From NCBI GenBank assembly GCA_031082125.1, contig JAVHLM010000010.1:1-64000 (forward strand): 64,000 nucleotides of DNA, in the 5' to 3' direction. Both the position numbers and the translations under genes were made by a program. Source of the stretch: Candidatus Eremiobacterota bacterium. Its GTDB lineage: Bacteria; Vulcanimicrobiota; CADAWZ01; Ess09-12. Shown here piece after piece: positions 41,232 to 50,060 of this stretch (within the stretch, counting starts at the first letter, position 1; each line of letters opens with the position of its first letter). The notes beneath the pieces were generated by a model. It was not told the DNA's origin. It saw only the letters and a list, made by a program, of their open reading frames with translations, and did no database searches.

Positions 41232-43952
41232 TTACATGCCGGCAGTGCCTTGCCGCGCTTTTTCCCCTGTGAGCCATCTGGTGAGAACCTCCCGCAGCAC
41301 GGCCCTGTCCAGGGGCTTGGCTATATAGTCATCCATCCCTGCGGCAATGAATCCTTCCCTGTCGCCTTTCATGGCATGGGCGGTAAGGGCTATTACCGGC
41401 ACGTCATGGTTTCTCACTGCCGAAGATCTGTTGCGTATTATCGCTGTGGCTTCGTAACCGTCCATCTCCGGCATCTGGCAGTCCATCAGCACTGCGTCAA
41501 AGAGATCCTTTTCAAGCGCCTGTATGGCCTCCCTGCCATCCTGGGCAGTGGTGACGTCGAGGTCCAGCTTGAGAAGGACTGCTTCGGCCACTTTCCTGTT
41601 CACGACATTATCCTCGACGAGAAGGATGCGGTATGGCGGATCCCGGTGGAAAGCCGCAGGCTCTTTCTGTTTCTCTGCCTTTTCCTCTTTTCCCTGTTCC
41701 CCGGCAGTAAGGAGCGCCATGAGGCATTTCCTGAGGCTGGCCCTTTTCAGGGGCCTCGGAAGAGTGACGAGCAGGCGCGGGCCTTCATTGTGAAACCGAA
41801 ATATCGTTGAGATGACGACCTGCTGCATTCCATGGAGCTCTGTGTGCTCCTGCAAGGCTTTCTGAACAGCCGGTGCCTCGAGTCCGGGCAGTGTTTCCGC
41901 GATGAGGGCAAGCCTGAATGGCTGGCCCTGCCTGGCGGAAGCATTGATTCGCTCAATCATTTCCTCCGCGGTGGCTGCCTCCCCTGGCTGGCATTTCCAG
42001 AGGTCAAGGAGGGAGAGGGCCATTTCCCTGGCAGCACTGTTCCCGTCGGCAACAAGGACAGGGATGCCGGGGGGTATCCCTTCAGGGGTGTCGGGAGATC
42101 CTTCGGGACTTTTCCTGAGGGCAACAGTGAAGAAGAAAGTCGAGCCTTTCCCTTCCTCGCTCTCCACTCTGATGGCTCCCCCCAGCTGCTCGACAATCTC
42201 CCTGGAGATGGCCAGCCCCAGGCCTGTGCCGCTGTAGCGCCGGGAGGCTGTGGTGTCAATCTGCGTGAAGGGGGTGAAGAGATGAGGCAGTTTCCCCCGG
42301 GGGATGCCGATTCCCGTGTCGCTGACAGAAAAGCGGAGAGTCAGCCTGTCACCGTCGTCGCTCTCAACGGCAGTCCTTATGCAGACTTCCCCATGATCGG
42401 TGAATTTCATGGCGTTGCCCGCGAGGTTAAGGAGCACCTGCTTCAAGAGGCCCCTGTCTCCTGAGAGCACCGGGGGTACCTCTTTTCCGGCAATCCAGAG
42501 AAATCTCAGGCCTTTCTCCTGCGCCTTAAGCGCAAGGATGTCGGAGATCTCCTCCATCACAGACCTTATGTCAAAGGCCGATTCCTCGATCTCCAGCTTC
42601 CCGGCCTCGATCTTTGAGAAGTCCAGGACCTCATTTATCACCGAGAGGAGGCTTTTCCCGCTGGTGTGAATCATCTCAGCCCATTCGCGCTGCTCCCGGG
42701 AGAGCGGTGATTCCAGCAGCAGCTCGGTCATCCCTATGACACCGTTGAGAGGGGTTCTTATCTCGTGGCTTATGTTCGCGACGAACTGGCTTTTTGAGAC
42801 ATTTGCCGCCTGGGCCTCCCGGGCAAGCTCCCTTGTTTTCTCAATGGCCTCATTGAGCTGCCTGTTCGAATCCTCCAGGGCCCTGTTGGCTTGCCTGAGC
42901 TTTTCCTCGATATTTTTCCGCTCGGTGATGTCGCGGAACATGATAAGGGTTCCAAGGGGCGGTTTATTGGGGACCGAGATGGGGGAGAGGCGTACTTCCC
43001 AGTAACGGCGGACTTCTCCCGCTTCCTTCATTATCTCAAGCACCGAGGAGCACTCGGCATCCTTTATCTTCTCCACGATGGCGGGCCATTCGCCGAGGGC
43101 TTCAGCAGCAGGCCTTCCAAGCACATCAGGGGCCCTGGCGGGTATTATCCTTTCCGCATAGGCGTTCATGTCAACGATACGCTCCATTCTGTCTATTACC
43201 AGCATTCCCTGGTCGAGGCGCTCAACGACAATATCCCTTGCGAGGGGCGCCACGTCAAGGAGGCGGAACCTGAGGATGGCAATTGCCATGAAAATGAGGC
43301 CGAAGCATGAAACGGCAGGGGAATAATCCATTCCGTGCGAGTCGTGGCTGGTGAATACAAACATGGTGGTCCAGATGAGCGGGAGGGCAAGGGCGCCAGA
43401 GAGCATGGCTGCCTGGATCCTGAAGAATCCTTTTGAATGGAGCATGGTGCGCAGAAGGACTGCGAGGCTTGCCATCAGAGCGAGATATGAATAGGCGATG
43501 TTCACCCAGTTCCATGACCCGTAGGTTTTCCCCATGAACGTGAGGCCGTCGATATATTCAAAGTGGATGCCGCTTCTCATGAGGTGATGGAAATCATTGG
43601 TCCATACGGCGGCGATGGTGAGTATGGGGATCATCAGCAGGGCCCCGATTCTCTGCCTGGTGAGCCAGTACCCGAGGCCGACGAAATCAAGGATCATGAC
43701 AAATGATATGGCGGGGAGAAGGGCGTAGCCGAAATACTGGACATTCACCCAGAACTCCTTCAATTCGAGATCGGGGGCCAATGCCTCCAGGGCGCTCGAA
43801 GCCGACCAGATCACGACAAGGGCCGCCAGTATGAAGAGGGCAAAAGCGCCGGGCTGTTTCTGCCTTTTCCAGGCAATGTATGAGAGGACCCCCGAGATTA
43901 TTATTGAGAGGGAGATGAGAAAAAGGTAAGTTCCGCCCAGCAGGGTCATCAC
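41232..43952 (-). CDS. Hybrid sensor histidine kinase with 7TM input, PAS, pseudo-receiver and receiver
   Basis: 906 residues. Seven N-terminal helices (about 1-230) match the 7TM histidine-kinase input domain. Then come a PAS/PAC domain (about 235-355), a coiled region, the HisKA domain with [16 protein letters not shown], and an HATPase domain with DTGIGIP and GTGLGL. Two receiver-like domains follow. The first has ADGNSAA but LIAETLPG where the phosphorylatable Asp should be, so it is a pseudo-receiver. The second ([25 protein letters not shown]) is intact. It probably relays phosphate to a separate HPt protein not encoded here. Confidence 0.92.
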   Translation of the reverse strand: MMTLLGGTYLFLISLSIIISGVLSYIAWKRQKQPGAFALFILAALVVIWSASSALEALAPDLELKEFWVNVQYFGYALLPAISFVMILDFVGLGYWLTRQRIGALLMIPILTIAAVWTNDFHHLMRSGIHFEYIDGLTFMGKTYGSWNWVNIAYSYLALMASLAVLLRTMLHSKGFFRIQAAMLSGALALPLIWTTMFVFTSHDSHGMDYSPAVSCFGLIFMAIAILRFRLLDVAPLARDIVVERLDQGMLVIDRMERIVDMNAYAERIIPARAPDVLGRPAAEALGEWPAIVEKIKDAECSSVLEIMKEAGEVRRYWEVRLSPISVPNKPPLGTLIMFRDITERKNIEEKLRQANRALEDSNRQLNEAIEKTRELAREAQAANVSKSQFVANISHEIRTPLNGVIGMTELLLESPLSREQREWAEMIHTSGKSLLSVINEVLDFSKIEAGKLEIEESAFDIRSVMEEISDILALKAQEKGLRFLWIAGKEVPPVLSGDRGLLKQVLLNLAGNAMKFTDHGEVCIRTAVESDDGDRLTLRFSVSDTGIGIPRGKLPHLFTPFTQIDTTASRRYSGTGLGLAISREIVEQLGGAIRVESEEGKGSTFFFTVALRKSPEGSPDTPEGIPPGIPVLVADGNSAAREMALSLLDLWKCQPGEAATAEEMIERINASARQGQPFRLALIAETLPGLEAPAVQKALQEHTELHGMQQVVISTIFRFHNEGPRLLVTLPRPLKRASLRKCLMALLTAGEQGKEEKAEKQKEPAAFHRDPPYRILLVEDNVVNRKVAEAVLLKLDLDVTTAQDGREAIQALEKDLFDAVLMDCQMPEMDGYEATAIIRNRSSAVRNHDVPVIALTAHAMKGDREGFIAAGMDDYIAKPLDRAVLREVLTRWLTGEKARQGTAGM

Positions 43953-44150
43953 ATGTCCTCGGCTCTATTCTTGTTTGTGAATTCCTGGCTAAGTATTTCG
44001 CTTTTTCCCAGGGGATGCCTGCAATGGCGGGGAGATTCCCTGCAGAGTGCTCTGGTTTCAACGATTTGCTGGAGATGAAAAGGAAGGGGACTGCGGGGCA
44101 TTGAATATTTTCACTGAAGAACCGGACTCAGTTCCCTCCGAGGATATCCT

Positions 44151-44558
44151 ATGAAAGCGACCCATTCGGCAGTGATCCCGCTGAGGCGGAAAGATGGTTG
44201 CCTGGAAGTTCTTCTTATCACCTCCAGGCGCACGGGGCGCTGGATCATCCCCAAGGGCTTCATTGAGCACGAGCTTTCACCGCAGGAATCGGCACTGAAG
44301 GAGGCCTGGGAAGAGGCAGGCCTTGAGGGCGAAGCAACCGGAGGGCCCCTGGGGACCTTCCTCTACCAAAGAAAGGGTAATGAGTGGAATGTAGAGGTGT
44401 ACCTGATGCATGTCACGGCAGAGAGGGATCATTGGCCCGAAGAGAATGAGCGGCAGAAAAAGTGGGTCTCCCTTGATGAGGCCCTTGAGCTTGTCGATGA
44501 TGAAGAGCTCCGCCGGCTCGTCAGGACCGCTTTCTCCCTTGAGGGTGGAAATAGCTGA
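44151..44558 (+). CDS. NUDIX hydrolase
   Basis: 135 residues. The NUDIX box is GFIEHELSPQESALKEAWEEAG (about 41-62), with Lys in place of the usual Arg of REXXEE; the catalytic glutamates are kept. It hydrolyses a nucleoside-diphosphate-linked substrate, possibly diphosphoinositol or Ap4A-like compounds as in the DIPP-type subgroup with GRWIIPKG. GAGG lies seven bases upstream of the ATG. It leads a plus-strand cluster that continues with the zinc-ribbon, HPr-kinase-like and glycosyltransferase genes. Confidence 0.88.
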   Translation: MKATHSAVIPLRRKDGCLEVLLITSRRTGRWIIPKGFIEHELSPQESALKEAWEEAGLEGEATGGPLGTFLYQRKGNEWNVEVYLMHVTAERDHWPEENERQKKWVSLDEALELVDDEELRRLVRTAFSLEGGNS

Positions 44559-44589
44559 GAGCATATCTCGGAAATGAGAGGACAGCGCC

Positions 44590-44931
44590 ATGGAAAAGGA
44601 AAAGCAGGAAGAGCAGGCCCCTCCTGAGGAGGCAGCGAACAGGAAGGCCATCTGGCAGGTAAGCTACGAATCGGGCTCTGTGCTTGGCTGTTACGAGGGA
44701 ACGCCGGCCAAGATTGCCGCTTTCCTTATCGGCACCGATCCCGAGGGGAGATTCATAAAGAAGCTCCACTTCCAGGCGCTTGCAGTGAAAAAGGTGCCTG
44801 AGGTCCTGATGAGAGACCTCTGCTGCGGCAAGAAATATACCTTGAAGGATAACTTCTGCAGCCGCTGCGGGAAAGCCCTCGCCATCAACAACAGGCTCCC
44901 CGCGAAGTTCAAAATGGTGATAGAGGCATAG
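44590..44931 (+). CDS. Small zinc-ribbon protein
   Basis: 113 residues. A basic/acidic N-terminus is followed by a compact alpha/beta segment and a C-terminal zinc-ribbon-like motif with Cys-Cys-Gly ... Cys-Ser-Arg-Cys-Gly (LCCGKKYTLKDNFCSRCGK, about 77-95). It does not resemble a named family. GAGAGGA precedes the ATG. Its TAG overlaps the GTG of the next gene (TAGTG), so the two are translationally coupled. Confidence 0.6.
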   Translation: MEKEKQEEQAPPEEAANRKAIWQVSYESGSVLGCYEGTPAKIAAFLIGTDPEGRFIKKLHFQALAVKKVPEVLMRDLCCGKKYTLKDNFCSRCGKALAINNRLPAKFKMVIEA

Positions 44932-45962
44932 TGGAATCTCATCCCTGCGAGCAGCTCTTTGCCATAGAGCAGGCGGCCTTTCATTTCAGGGTATCCTGCC
45001 CCGATCTCAGGGAGGTTCTCTCGTCGTACCTCTCATATTACCGGGAGACCGCCCTGCTCCCGGGGGCTTTTCACTTTAAAGTCTCCCTGGAGAGGGAGCC
45101 CCCCGGAAAAATAAGGGAGCAGGTGGTCTCTTTCGTCCCGGGAATGACTCCCCTGGCGGGCTTTTTTGCCCCGCCCTCACAGGCAGTTGATGAAGAGGCC
45201 TTTTTCCAGCTTTACCGCAGCGATGAAAGGCTCTTTTTCATGAGGGGCATCAATGAGCCGGCTCTCTGGGCCGAGATAACTCCCTCCTCGCTGAGCGCCC
45301 GGGCAGTCATCGCTCCTGGGGTTGAGGCCCGCGGGTGGGGATTCAGGCAGCTCTTCCTTGTCATCCTCCAGGAGCTGATGAAGCATGCAGGCTTCACGCC
45401 GCTTCACGCTGCATGTGCCGCTTCTGAGGGGAAGGGGGTCCTGATCATTGCCCCCTCCGGTGCGGGAAAGACCACGACGACCCTCTCCCTGGTAAAGGGA
45501 GGCTTTGAGTTCCTTTCTGATGACACGGTCTTTCTCCGCGCCAGGGGAGGGGCTCCCGAGATTGTGCCTTTCTGTGAAAAAGTCAAGGCTCTTCCCGCCA
45601 CCCTCTCATTTTTCAAAGAGCTCAGGCCCCTCTGCTCCCGGCCCTTTGAAAGGGGCGCCGACAAGCATTTTTTCCCTGTCGAGGAGTTTTTCGGCAAGGC
45701 TCCCCTGAGGCAGGTAAGGCCCTCGCTCCTTCTCTTTCTTACGCCGCCCCGCACGGGCTCTTCAAGTGCTGTTGCCATTTCTTCCCGGGAAGCCTTTGAG
45801 GGGATAATCGCCCAGTCAGGTATCGTGGGCCTGAACAGGAGCGCCGCAAGGGAGTCCTTTTCGCTCATGGCGGAGCTTGTGAGGGAAACGCGCTCCGTGG
45901 CCTTTTCTCCAGGCGGGGATCTCCGTGAGATTCCCCATGCAGTGAGGCGGCTCATTCCATGA
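44931..45962 (+). CDS. HPr kinase-like P-loop protein
   Basis: 343 residues. The N-terminal 150 residues are a beta-rich region; the C-terminal part has a Walker A APSGAGKTT (about 174-182) set in GKGVLIIAPSGAGKTTTTLSL, followed by EFLSDDTVFL, the acidic strand that is a hallmark of HPr kinase-like (HprK-related) enzymes. Relatives act with PqqD-like partners in peptide or glycan modification clusters. Here the neighbours are a zinc-ribbon protein and a glycosyltransferase. GTG start, overlapping the upstream stop. Substrate unknown. Confidence 0.75.
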   Translation: MESHPCEQLFAIEQAAFHFRVSCPDLREVLSSYLSYYRETALLPGAFHFKVSLEREPPGKIREQVVSFVPGMTPLAGFFAPPSQAVDEEAFFQLYRSDERLFFMRGINEPALWAEITPSSLSARAVIAPGVEARGWGFRQLFLVILQELMKHAGFTPLHAACAASEGKGVLIIAPSGAGKTTTTLSLVKGGFEFLSDDTVFLRARGGAPEIVPFCEKVKALPATLSFFKELRPLCSRPFERGADKHFFPVEEFFGKAPLRQVRPSLLLFLTPPRTGSSSAVAISSREAFEGIIAQSGIVGLNRSAARESFSLMAELVRETRSVAFSPGGDLREIPHAVRRLIP

Positions 45963-47062
45963 AGAAGGCAAAAGTAGCGCTGGTCCATGACTTTCTTTAC
46001 TGGAGAGGCGGCGCCGAACGCTGCCTGGAAGCCCTGCGGGAGCTTTTTCCCGGCGCCCCTCTCTTCACCCTCTTCTGGGACCGGGCGCGCCTTCCCGAAT
46101 ACCGCGGCGGGGACGTGAGGACGTCATTCCTGGACAGGCTCCCCTTTATCACCAGGAACCACTACCACTATCTCCCCCTCTATCCGGCGGCCGTAAGCTC
46201 CCTTGATTTTTCGGGCTTTGACCTCATCATCAGCAGTTCATGGGCATGGTCGCGGAACATCACCGTGCCTGCGGGGGCCCTCCATATCTGTTACTGTTAT
46301 ACTCCTATGCGCTTTGCCGCAGGATTTTTTGACGAGTACATGGCAGGAAAGCCGGCCGTGACAAAGCTTGCCTTCCGGGTGATGGTAAGGAGGCTCACTT
46401 CCTGGGAGAAAAGGCGAGGGAGCCCGCAGACCCGTTATCTGGCCATATCGGAGGAGGTAAAGAAGAGAATCGCGCGCCATTACGGCAGTGCTTCCGAAGT
46501 GGTATATCCCCCCGTGGACACGGGTTTTTTCACCCCCCTGCCGGGGTGCCGCCGTGAGCCCTTCTCCCTGCTGGTCTCAAGGCTTGTCCCTTACAAGCGT
46601 GTAGATTGTGCAGTAAATGCCTTCCGCCTGTCGGAGAGGCGCCTTGTGATCGTTGGCGAAGGCCCCGAGTCGCCCATGCTCAGGCGCAATGCGCCGCCAA
46701 ATGTGGAATTTGCCGGATCGGTGAGTGACAGTGAGCTCCTGGAGCTTTACCGCCGCGGGAAGGCATTGGTCATGCCCCAGGTGGAGGACTTCGGCCTTGC
46801 AGCGCTTGAAGCCCAGGCCTGCGGCATGCCGGTGCTGGCCTACGGGAAGGGAGGGGCCCTGGAAACAGTCATTCCCGGGATCACGGGCCATTTCTTCCAT
46901 GAACAGACCCCTGAAGCTCTGGGGAGGGGCCTTGCCGAGATGGAGGAGCTGCATTTTCAAACCGATGCTCTCAGGGACAATGCCCTCCGTTTCTCCCGTG
47001 ACCTCTTCCTTGAGCGCTTCAGGGAAAAACTGGGGTCCTCTGCCGGGTTCACCTGCTGCTAG
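45959..47062 (+). CDS. Glycosyltransferase, GT4 family
   Basis: 367 residues with two Rossmann-like halves: VALVHDFLYWRGGAERCLEA at the N-terminus, a hinge, then LLVSRLVPYKRVD and the donor-binding VMPQVEDFGLAALEAQACGMPVLAYGKGGALETV with the E-x7-E pattern. It is cytoplasmic or peripheral and transfers a sugar from a nucleotide donor. ATGA overlap with the HPr-kinase-like gene. Its stop TAG and the stop of the convergent TPR gene share a single CTAG (47059-47062). Confidence 0.92.
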   Translation: MKKAKVALVHDFLYWRGGAERCLEALRELFPGAPLFTLFWDRARLPEYRGGDVRTSFLDRLPFITRNHYHYLPLYPAAVSSLDFSGFDLIISSSWAWSRNITVPAGALHICYCYTPMRFAAGFFDEYMAGKPAVTKLAFRVMVRRLTSWEKRRGSPQTRYLAISEEVKKRIARHYGSASEVVYPPVDTGFFTPLPGCRREPFSLLVSRLVPYKRVDCAVNAFRLSERRLVIVGEGPESPMLRRNAPPNVEFAGSVSDSELLELYRRGKALVMPQVEDFGLAALEAQACGMPVLAYGKGGALETVIPGITGHFFHEQTPEALGRGLAEMEELHFQTDALRDNALRFSRDLFLERFREKLGSSAGFTCC

Positions 47063-48210
47063 TAAGAGGGCGCGGGGATAGTGAGAGGCCCCCGGTAAAT
47101 CGCGGCGTTTTTATAGGAGGCGTCGGCTCTATCGCTGATTTTGAGCTTTTTGTATGTCTCGTGGAGCCGGCTGTAGGCGGGGCCGAGGTTGGGCTGGTAC
47201 AGCACGCTTTTCTCCAGGTATGTTCTTGCTTTTGCCGTTTCTCCTCTCCGGTAGAAGAGCTCACCCATGAAAAAGTAGCCGGGCGCCCGATCTTTTCCAA
47301 TGGCGATGGCCCTGGAAAGAGAGGAATAGGCCTCATCGTAGAGCTTTTCCCCGCAGTACAGGGAGCCCAGGTAACAGAGGGCCAGGTAGTTCTCCTTATC
47401 CTGCTGGAGGGCCCCGTTGAGCATGGTGAGGGCCTGAGGTGTCTTTCCCGAGGCCATGAAGGCCATGGCGAGGTAGGTCTGGAAACAGGGTCTGTCAGGG
47501 TTCTCCGCCACAAGGCTCTTGAAAATCCTCTCGGCCTTTTCAGGGCTTCCCCCGTAAATGGCAATAAGGCCGAGATGGGTTCTCATGAACGGGGAGTCAG
47601 CGCCGGCAATGAGCTTATTTAAAAGGCTTTTCCATTCTTCCGGTGCCATGACGCAGGAAGACTCTCCCGGCACCATGACGGCGCAATAGAGCCTCAGGAG
47701 GTCGCCGTATGCCCTGTCCTGCGGAGAAAGATCGGGCACTTCTCCAAGGATCCTGTCGAGAGCCCTGTAGTTCCCCCTGGAGGCCTCGAAGGCTCCCAGG
47801 TAATAAAGTCCCATCCCGCTCACGGGCCTGCAGGCAGCCCCTTTCTGAAGGTAGAAGAAGGCCCTTGCCATGTCGCCCCTCCTGAGATACTCTTCGCCGA
47901 GGAGGGTGAAGGCCATGGAATTTTTTCCATTGAAATAAAGAGACTGCCGGTATGCTGCCAACGCTTCGTCGCTTTTCCCCTCGCTCCTCAGCCTGCTCCC
48001 TTTCCTGACGAGCGATGAAGCCATTGAGCTGTAATAAAAGCAGACTATGGCCGTTATGAGGCCCCCGAAGAAGAGGAGCACCAGCAGGGAAAAGACCAGC
48101 TCGCGGGGAATCACGGGCCCGGGCGCCCGGGGAGCTGGCGCCGATTCTGCCATGTCAATGGCCGAGGGCTGGTGATTCATGTCTTTGGTCCTATGCTTTT
48201 CCTGTGCCAT
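47059..48210 (-). CDS. Membrane-anchored TPR repeat protein
   Basis: 383 residues. A cytoplasmic tail of about 35 residues is followed by one membrane helix (LVFSLLVLLFFGGLITAIVCFYY) and eight to nine tetratricopeptide units, for example SDEALAAYRQSLYFNGKNSMA and PQALTMLNGALQQDKENYLA. It is a scaffold in the envelope. It overlaps the glycosyltransferase upstream by 20 bases and is the last gene of the STAS-ABC-GT2-TPR run, so it may organise the glycan machinery. Confidence 0.82.
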   Translation of the reverse strand: MAQEKHRTKDMNHQPSAIDMAESAPAPRAPGPVIPRELVFSLLVLLFFGGLITAIVCFYYSSMASSLVRKGSRLRSEGKSDEALAAYRQSLYFNGKNSMAFTLLGEEYLRRGDMARAFFYLQKGAACRPVSGMGLYYLGAFEASRGNYRALDRILGEVPDLSPQDRAYGDLLRLYCAVMVPGESSCVMAPEEWKSLLNKLIAGADSPFMRTHLGLIAIYGGSPEKAERIFKSLVAENPDRPCFQTYLAMAFMASGKTPQALTMLNGALQQDKENYLALCYLGSLYCGEKLYDEAYSSLSRAIAIGKDRAPGYFFMGELFYRRGETAKARTYLEKSVLYQPNLGPAYSRLHETYKKLKISDRADASYKNAAIYRGPLTIPAPSY

Positions 48211-49231
48211 GGAATGTCACGCCGTCACTTGATTGAGAGGGTAAAAAGGGAATTCTCTGCTGGAGGGTGAGATGGCTATAGTCCTCTCTCTCTCCCAGCA
48301 TATTCTCAAATTCACCGGCCGGTACCTTTATTTCCTGTAAGCTCGCTTTTTTTATGAAGTGCTCCAAATCGCTGAGAGCCAGGGCAATTCCCTCGCGATA
48401 GAGTCCTGCTGCCCCCCGGCTCTCCAACCACCTGAAATCCTCGCCCAGGCTTTCAATGAGCCTCGGAAGATAAGGGGAAAGAAGTTCCCGGGGCATGTTT
48501 TTGATGAAAACCCGCACCTTGTTGGCGACGAAATATTTCTGGATACCTGCGATCCGGCCCGTGGAATAGCCGCCGCGGTGATATACCACGCCTGACGGCA
48601 CATAACGGCATCGGTGCCCTGAGAGCCTTGCCCTGATGCTCAGATCCACATCTTCAAAATAGAGGAAAAGATCGTCGTCAAAGAGGCCTGTATCATCAAA
48701 AAGGCTCTTGCGGTAAAGTGCCGCGGCGCCAGAGGGGCCGAAGACCTCGTTCACCAGCATGTCAAGAGTGCCGGTGTCTTTCATGCCGGCCCCGATCTGC
48801 ACCACTGAGCCGTCCCGGCAGTAAGCATGGCCAAGCTCGGCTATGGATGTCCTGTTGAAATAATTCAGAATCTTGCACGAGCAGAAGCTCCACTCGCTCC
48901 CGCTCTCGAGGGCGTCCACCAGGGACCCGAGCCACCCGGGGGCGGCAAGGCAGTCATTGTTGAGGAGCGCCACATAGGAGGTTCGGGAGCGCCTGATCCC
49001 TTCATTGACAGCACCTCCGAAGCCCCTGTTTTCAGGAAGGGCCACGACCTCCACATGGGGGAATCTTTCCGCGATAAAATCACAGGAGCCGTCTGTTGAC
49101 CCGTTATCGACGACAATAGTCTGGAAATCCCTGAAATGCTGCCTCGAGAGGGAATGGAGGCACTCGGCGAGGACCTCCCTCCCGTTCCAGTGCGGGACAA
49201 TCACCGTTGCCTTTTTCGCGGTGGGAGCCAT
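48191..49231 (-). CDS. Glycosyltransferase, GT2 family
   Basis: 346 residues of a GT-A fold: VIVPHWNGREVLAECLHSL, VVDNGSTDGS, ENRGFGGAVNEGI and the catalytic acidic motif in LNNDCLAAPGW, plus FGPSGAAALYRKSLFDDTGLFDDDLFLYFEDVD, as in rhamnosyl- and galactofuranosyltransferase-like enzymes. I start it at ATG 49231 (AGGGGGA four to six bases upstream); an ATG at 49264 would overlap the ABC gene without a site. It lies 16 bases after the ABC ATPase. Confidence 0.9.
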   Translation of the reverse strand: MAPTAKKATVIVPHWNGREVLAECLHSLSRQHFRDFQTIVVDNGSTDGSCDFIAERFPHVEVVALPENRGFGGAVNEGIRRSRTSYVALLNNDCLAAPGWLGSLVDALESGSEWSFCSCKILNYFNRTSIAELGHAYCRDGSVVQIGAGMKDTGTLDMLVNEVFGPSGAAALYRKSLFDDTGLFDDDLFLYFEDVDLSIRARLSGHRCRYVPSGVVYHRGGYSTGRIAGIQKYFVANKVRVFIKNMPRELLSPYLPRLIESLGEDFRWLESRGAAGLYREGIALALSDLEHFIKKASLQEIKVPAGEFENMLGEREDYSHLTLQQRIPFLPSQSSDGVTFHGTGKA

Positions 49232-49247
49232 CGTTCCCCCTTTCTCG

Positions 49248-50060
49248 CTAGCGGTATTCTCCATGGAAGTATTCTCTCATCTCGGGAGTGAGCTTTTCTC
49301 TCTTTCTGAGTCCGGCAAACCGCTCATGGAGGTCCCCTGAGGTGAGGTGCGCCCTTTCTTTCCCGGCAAAATCCTCTATTATTCTCCCGTCGTGCATCAT
49401 GATGGTTCTGTTGCCCAGCTCGATGGCCTGATCCATATGATGGGTCACCATGAGGGCCGTCAATGAGTCTCTTTCCACAAAGCGCTGCGTAAGTCTCAGC
49501 ACCTGAAAGGCCGATTTAGGGTCAAGTGCCGCGGTATGCTCGTCAAGGAGCAGGACCTTGGGCCTGACAATGACTGCCATAAGGAGGGTGAGGGCCTGCC
49601 TCTGCCCCCCCGAAAGGGTCCCCACCACAGTGTGAAGTCTCTCCTCAAGCTGCATCTCAAGCTCACCGAGGGCCTCGCGATAGTAGCGGAGCCTTTTTGC
49701 GCTGAGCCCGATACTGAATCCCCTGGGAGCGCCTCTCATGAAGGCCATGTGGAGGTTCTCCGCCACGGTCATCGAGGCAGCCGTGCCGGTGAAGGGATCC
49801 TGAAAGCAGCGCGAAATGAAGGAGGCCCTCCGGTAATCAGCCAGGTCCGTGACATCGCTCCCTGCAATAACGATAGACCCCTCATCGGGCCTGAAGCCCC
49901 CCGCGATGGCCCCCAGCAGCGTTGATTTTCCCGACCCGTTGGTGCCTATGACGGTCACGAAATCGCCCTGATGGACCGTGAGGCTTATATTCACGAGGGC
50001 CCGCACCTCGTTGGCCGTCCCTTCCTGAAAGGTCTTGCTCACATTCTTCAGCTCAATCAC
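49248..50060 (-). CDS. ABC transporter ATP-binding protein
   Basis: 270 residues. Walker A GTNGSGKST, signature LSGGQRQAL, Walker B VLLLDEHTAALD, and H-loop TALMVTHHMDQ. It is the LIV/sugar-type ATPase that fits the fused permease encoded just upstream, which it overlaps by eight bases. The closest organisation is the TrpZ-like or YtfR/PF04392-associated importer ATPases. Together they form an importer of a small ligand. Confidence 0.93.
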   Translation of the reverse strand: MIELKNVSKTFQEGTANEVRALVNISLTVHQGDFVTVIGTNGSGKSTLLGAIAGGFRPDEGSIVIAGSDVTDLADYRRASFISRCFQDPFTGTAASMTVAENLHMAFMRGAPRGFSIGLSAKRLRYYREALGELEMQLEERLHTVVGTLSGGQRQALTLLMAVIVRPKVLLLDEHTAALDPKSAFQVLRLTQRFVERDSLTALMVTHHMDQAIELGNRTIMMHDGRIIEDFAGKERAHLTSGDLHERFAGLRKREKLTPEMREYFHGEYR

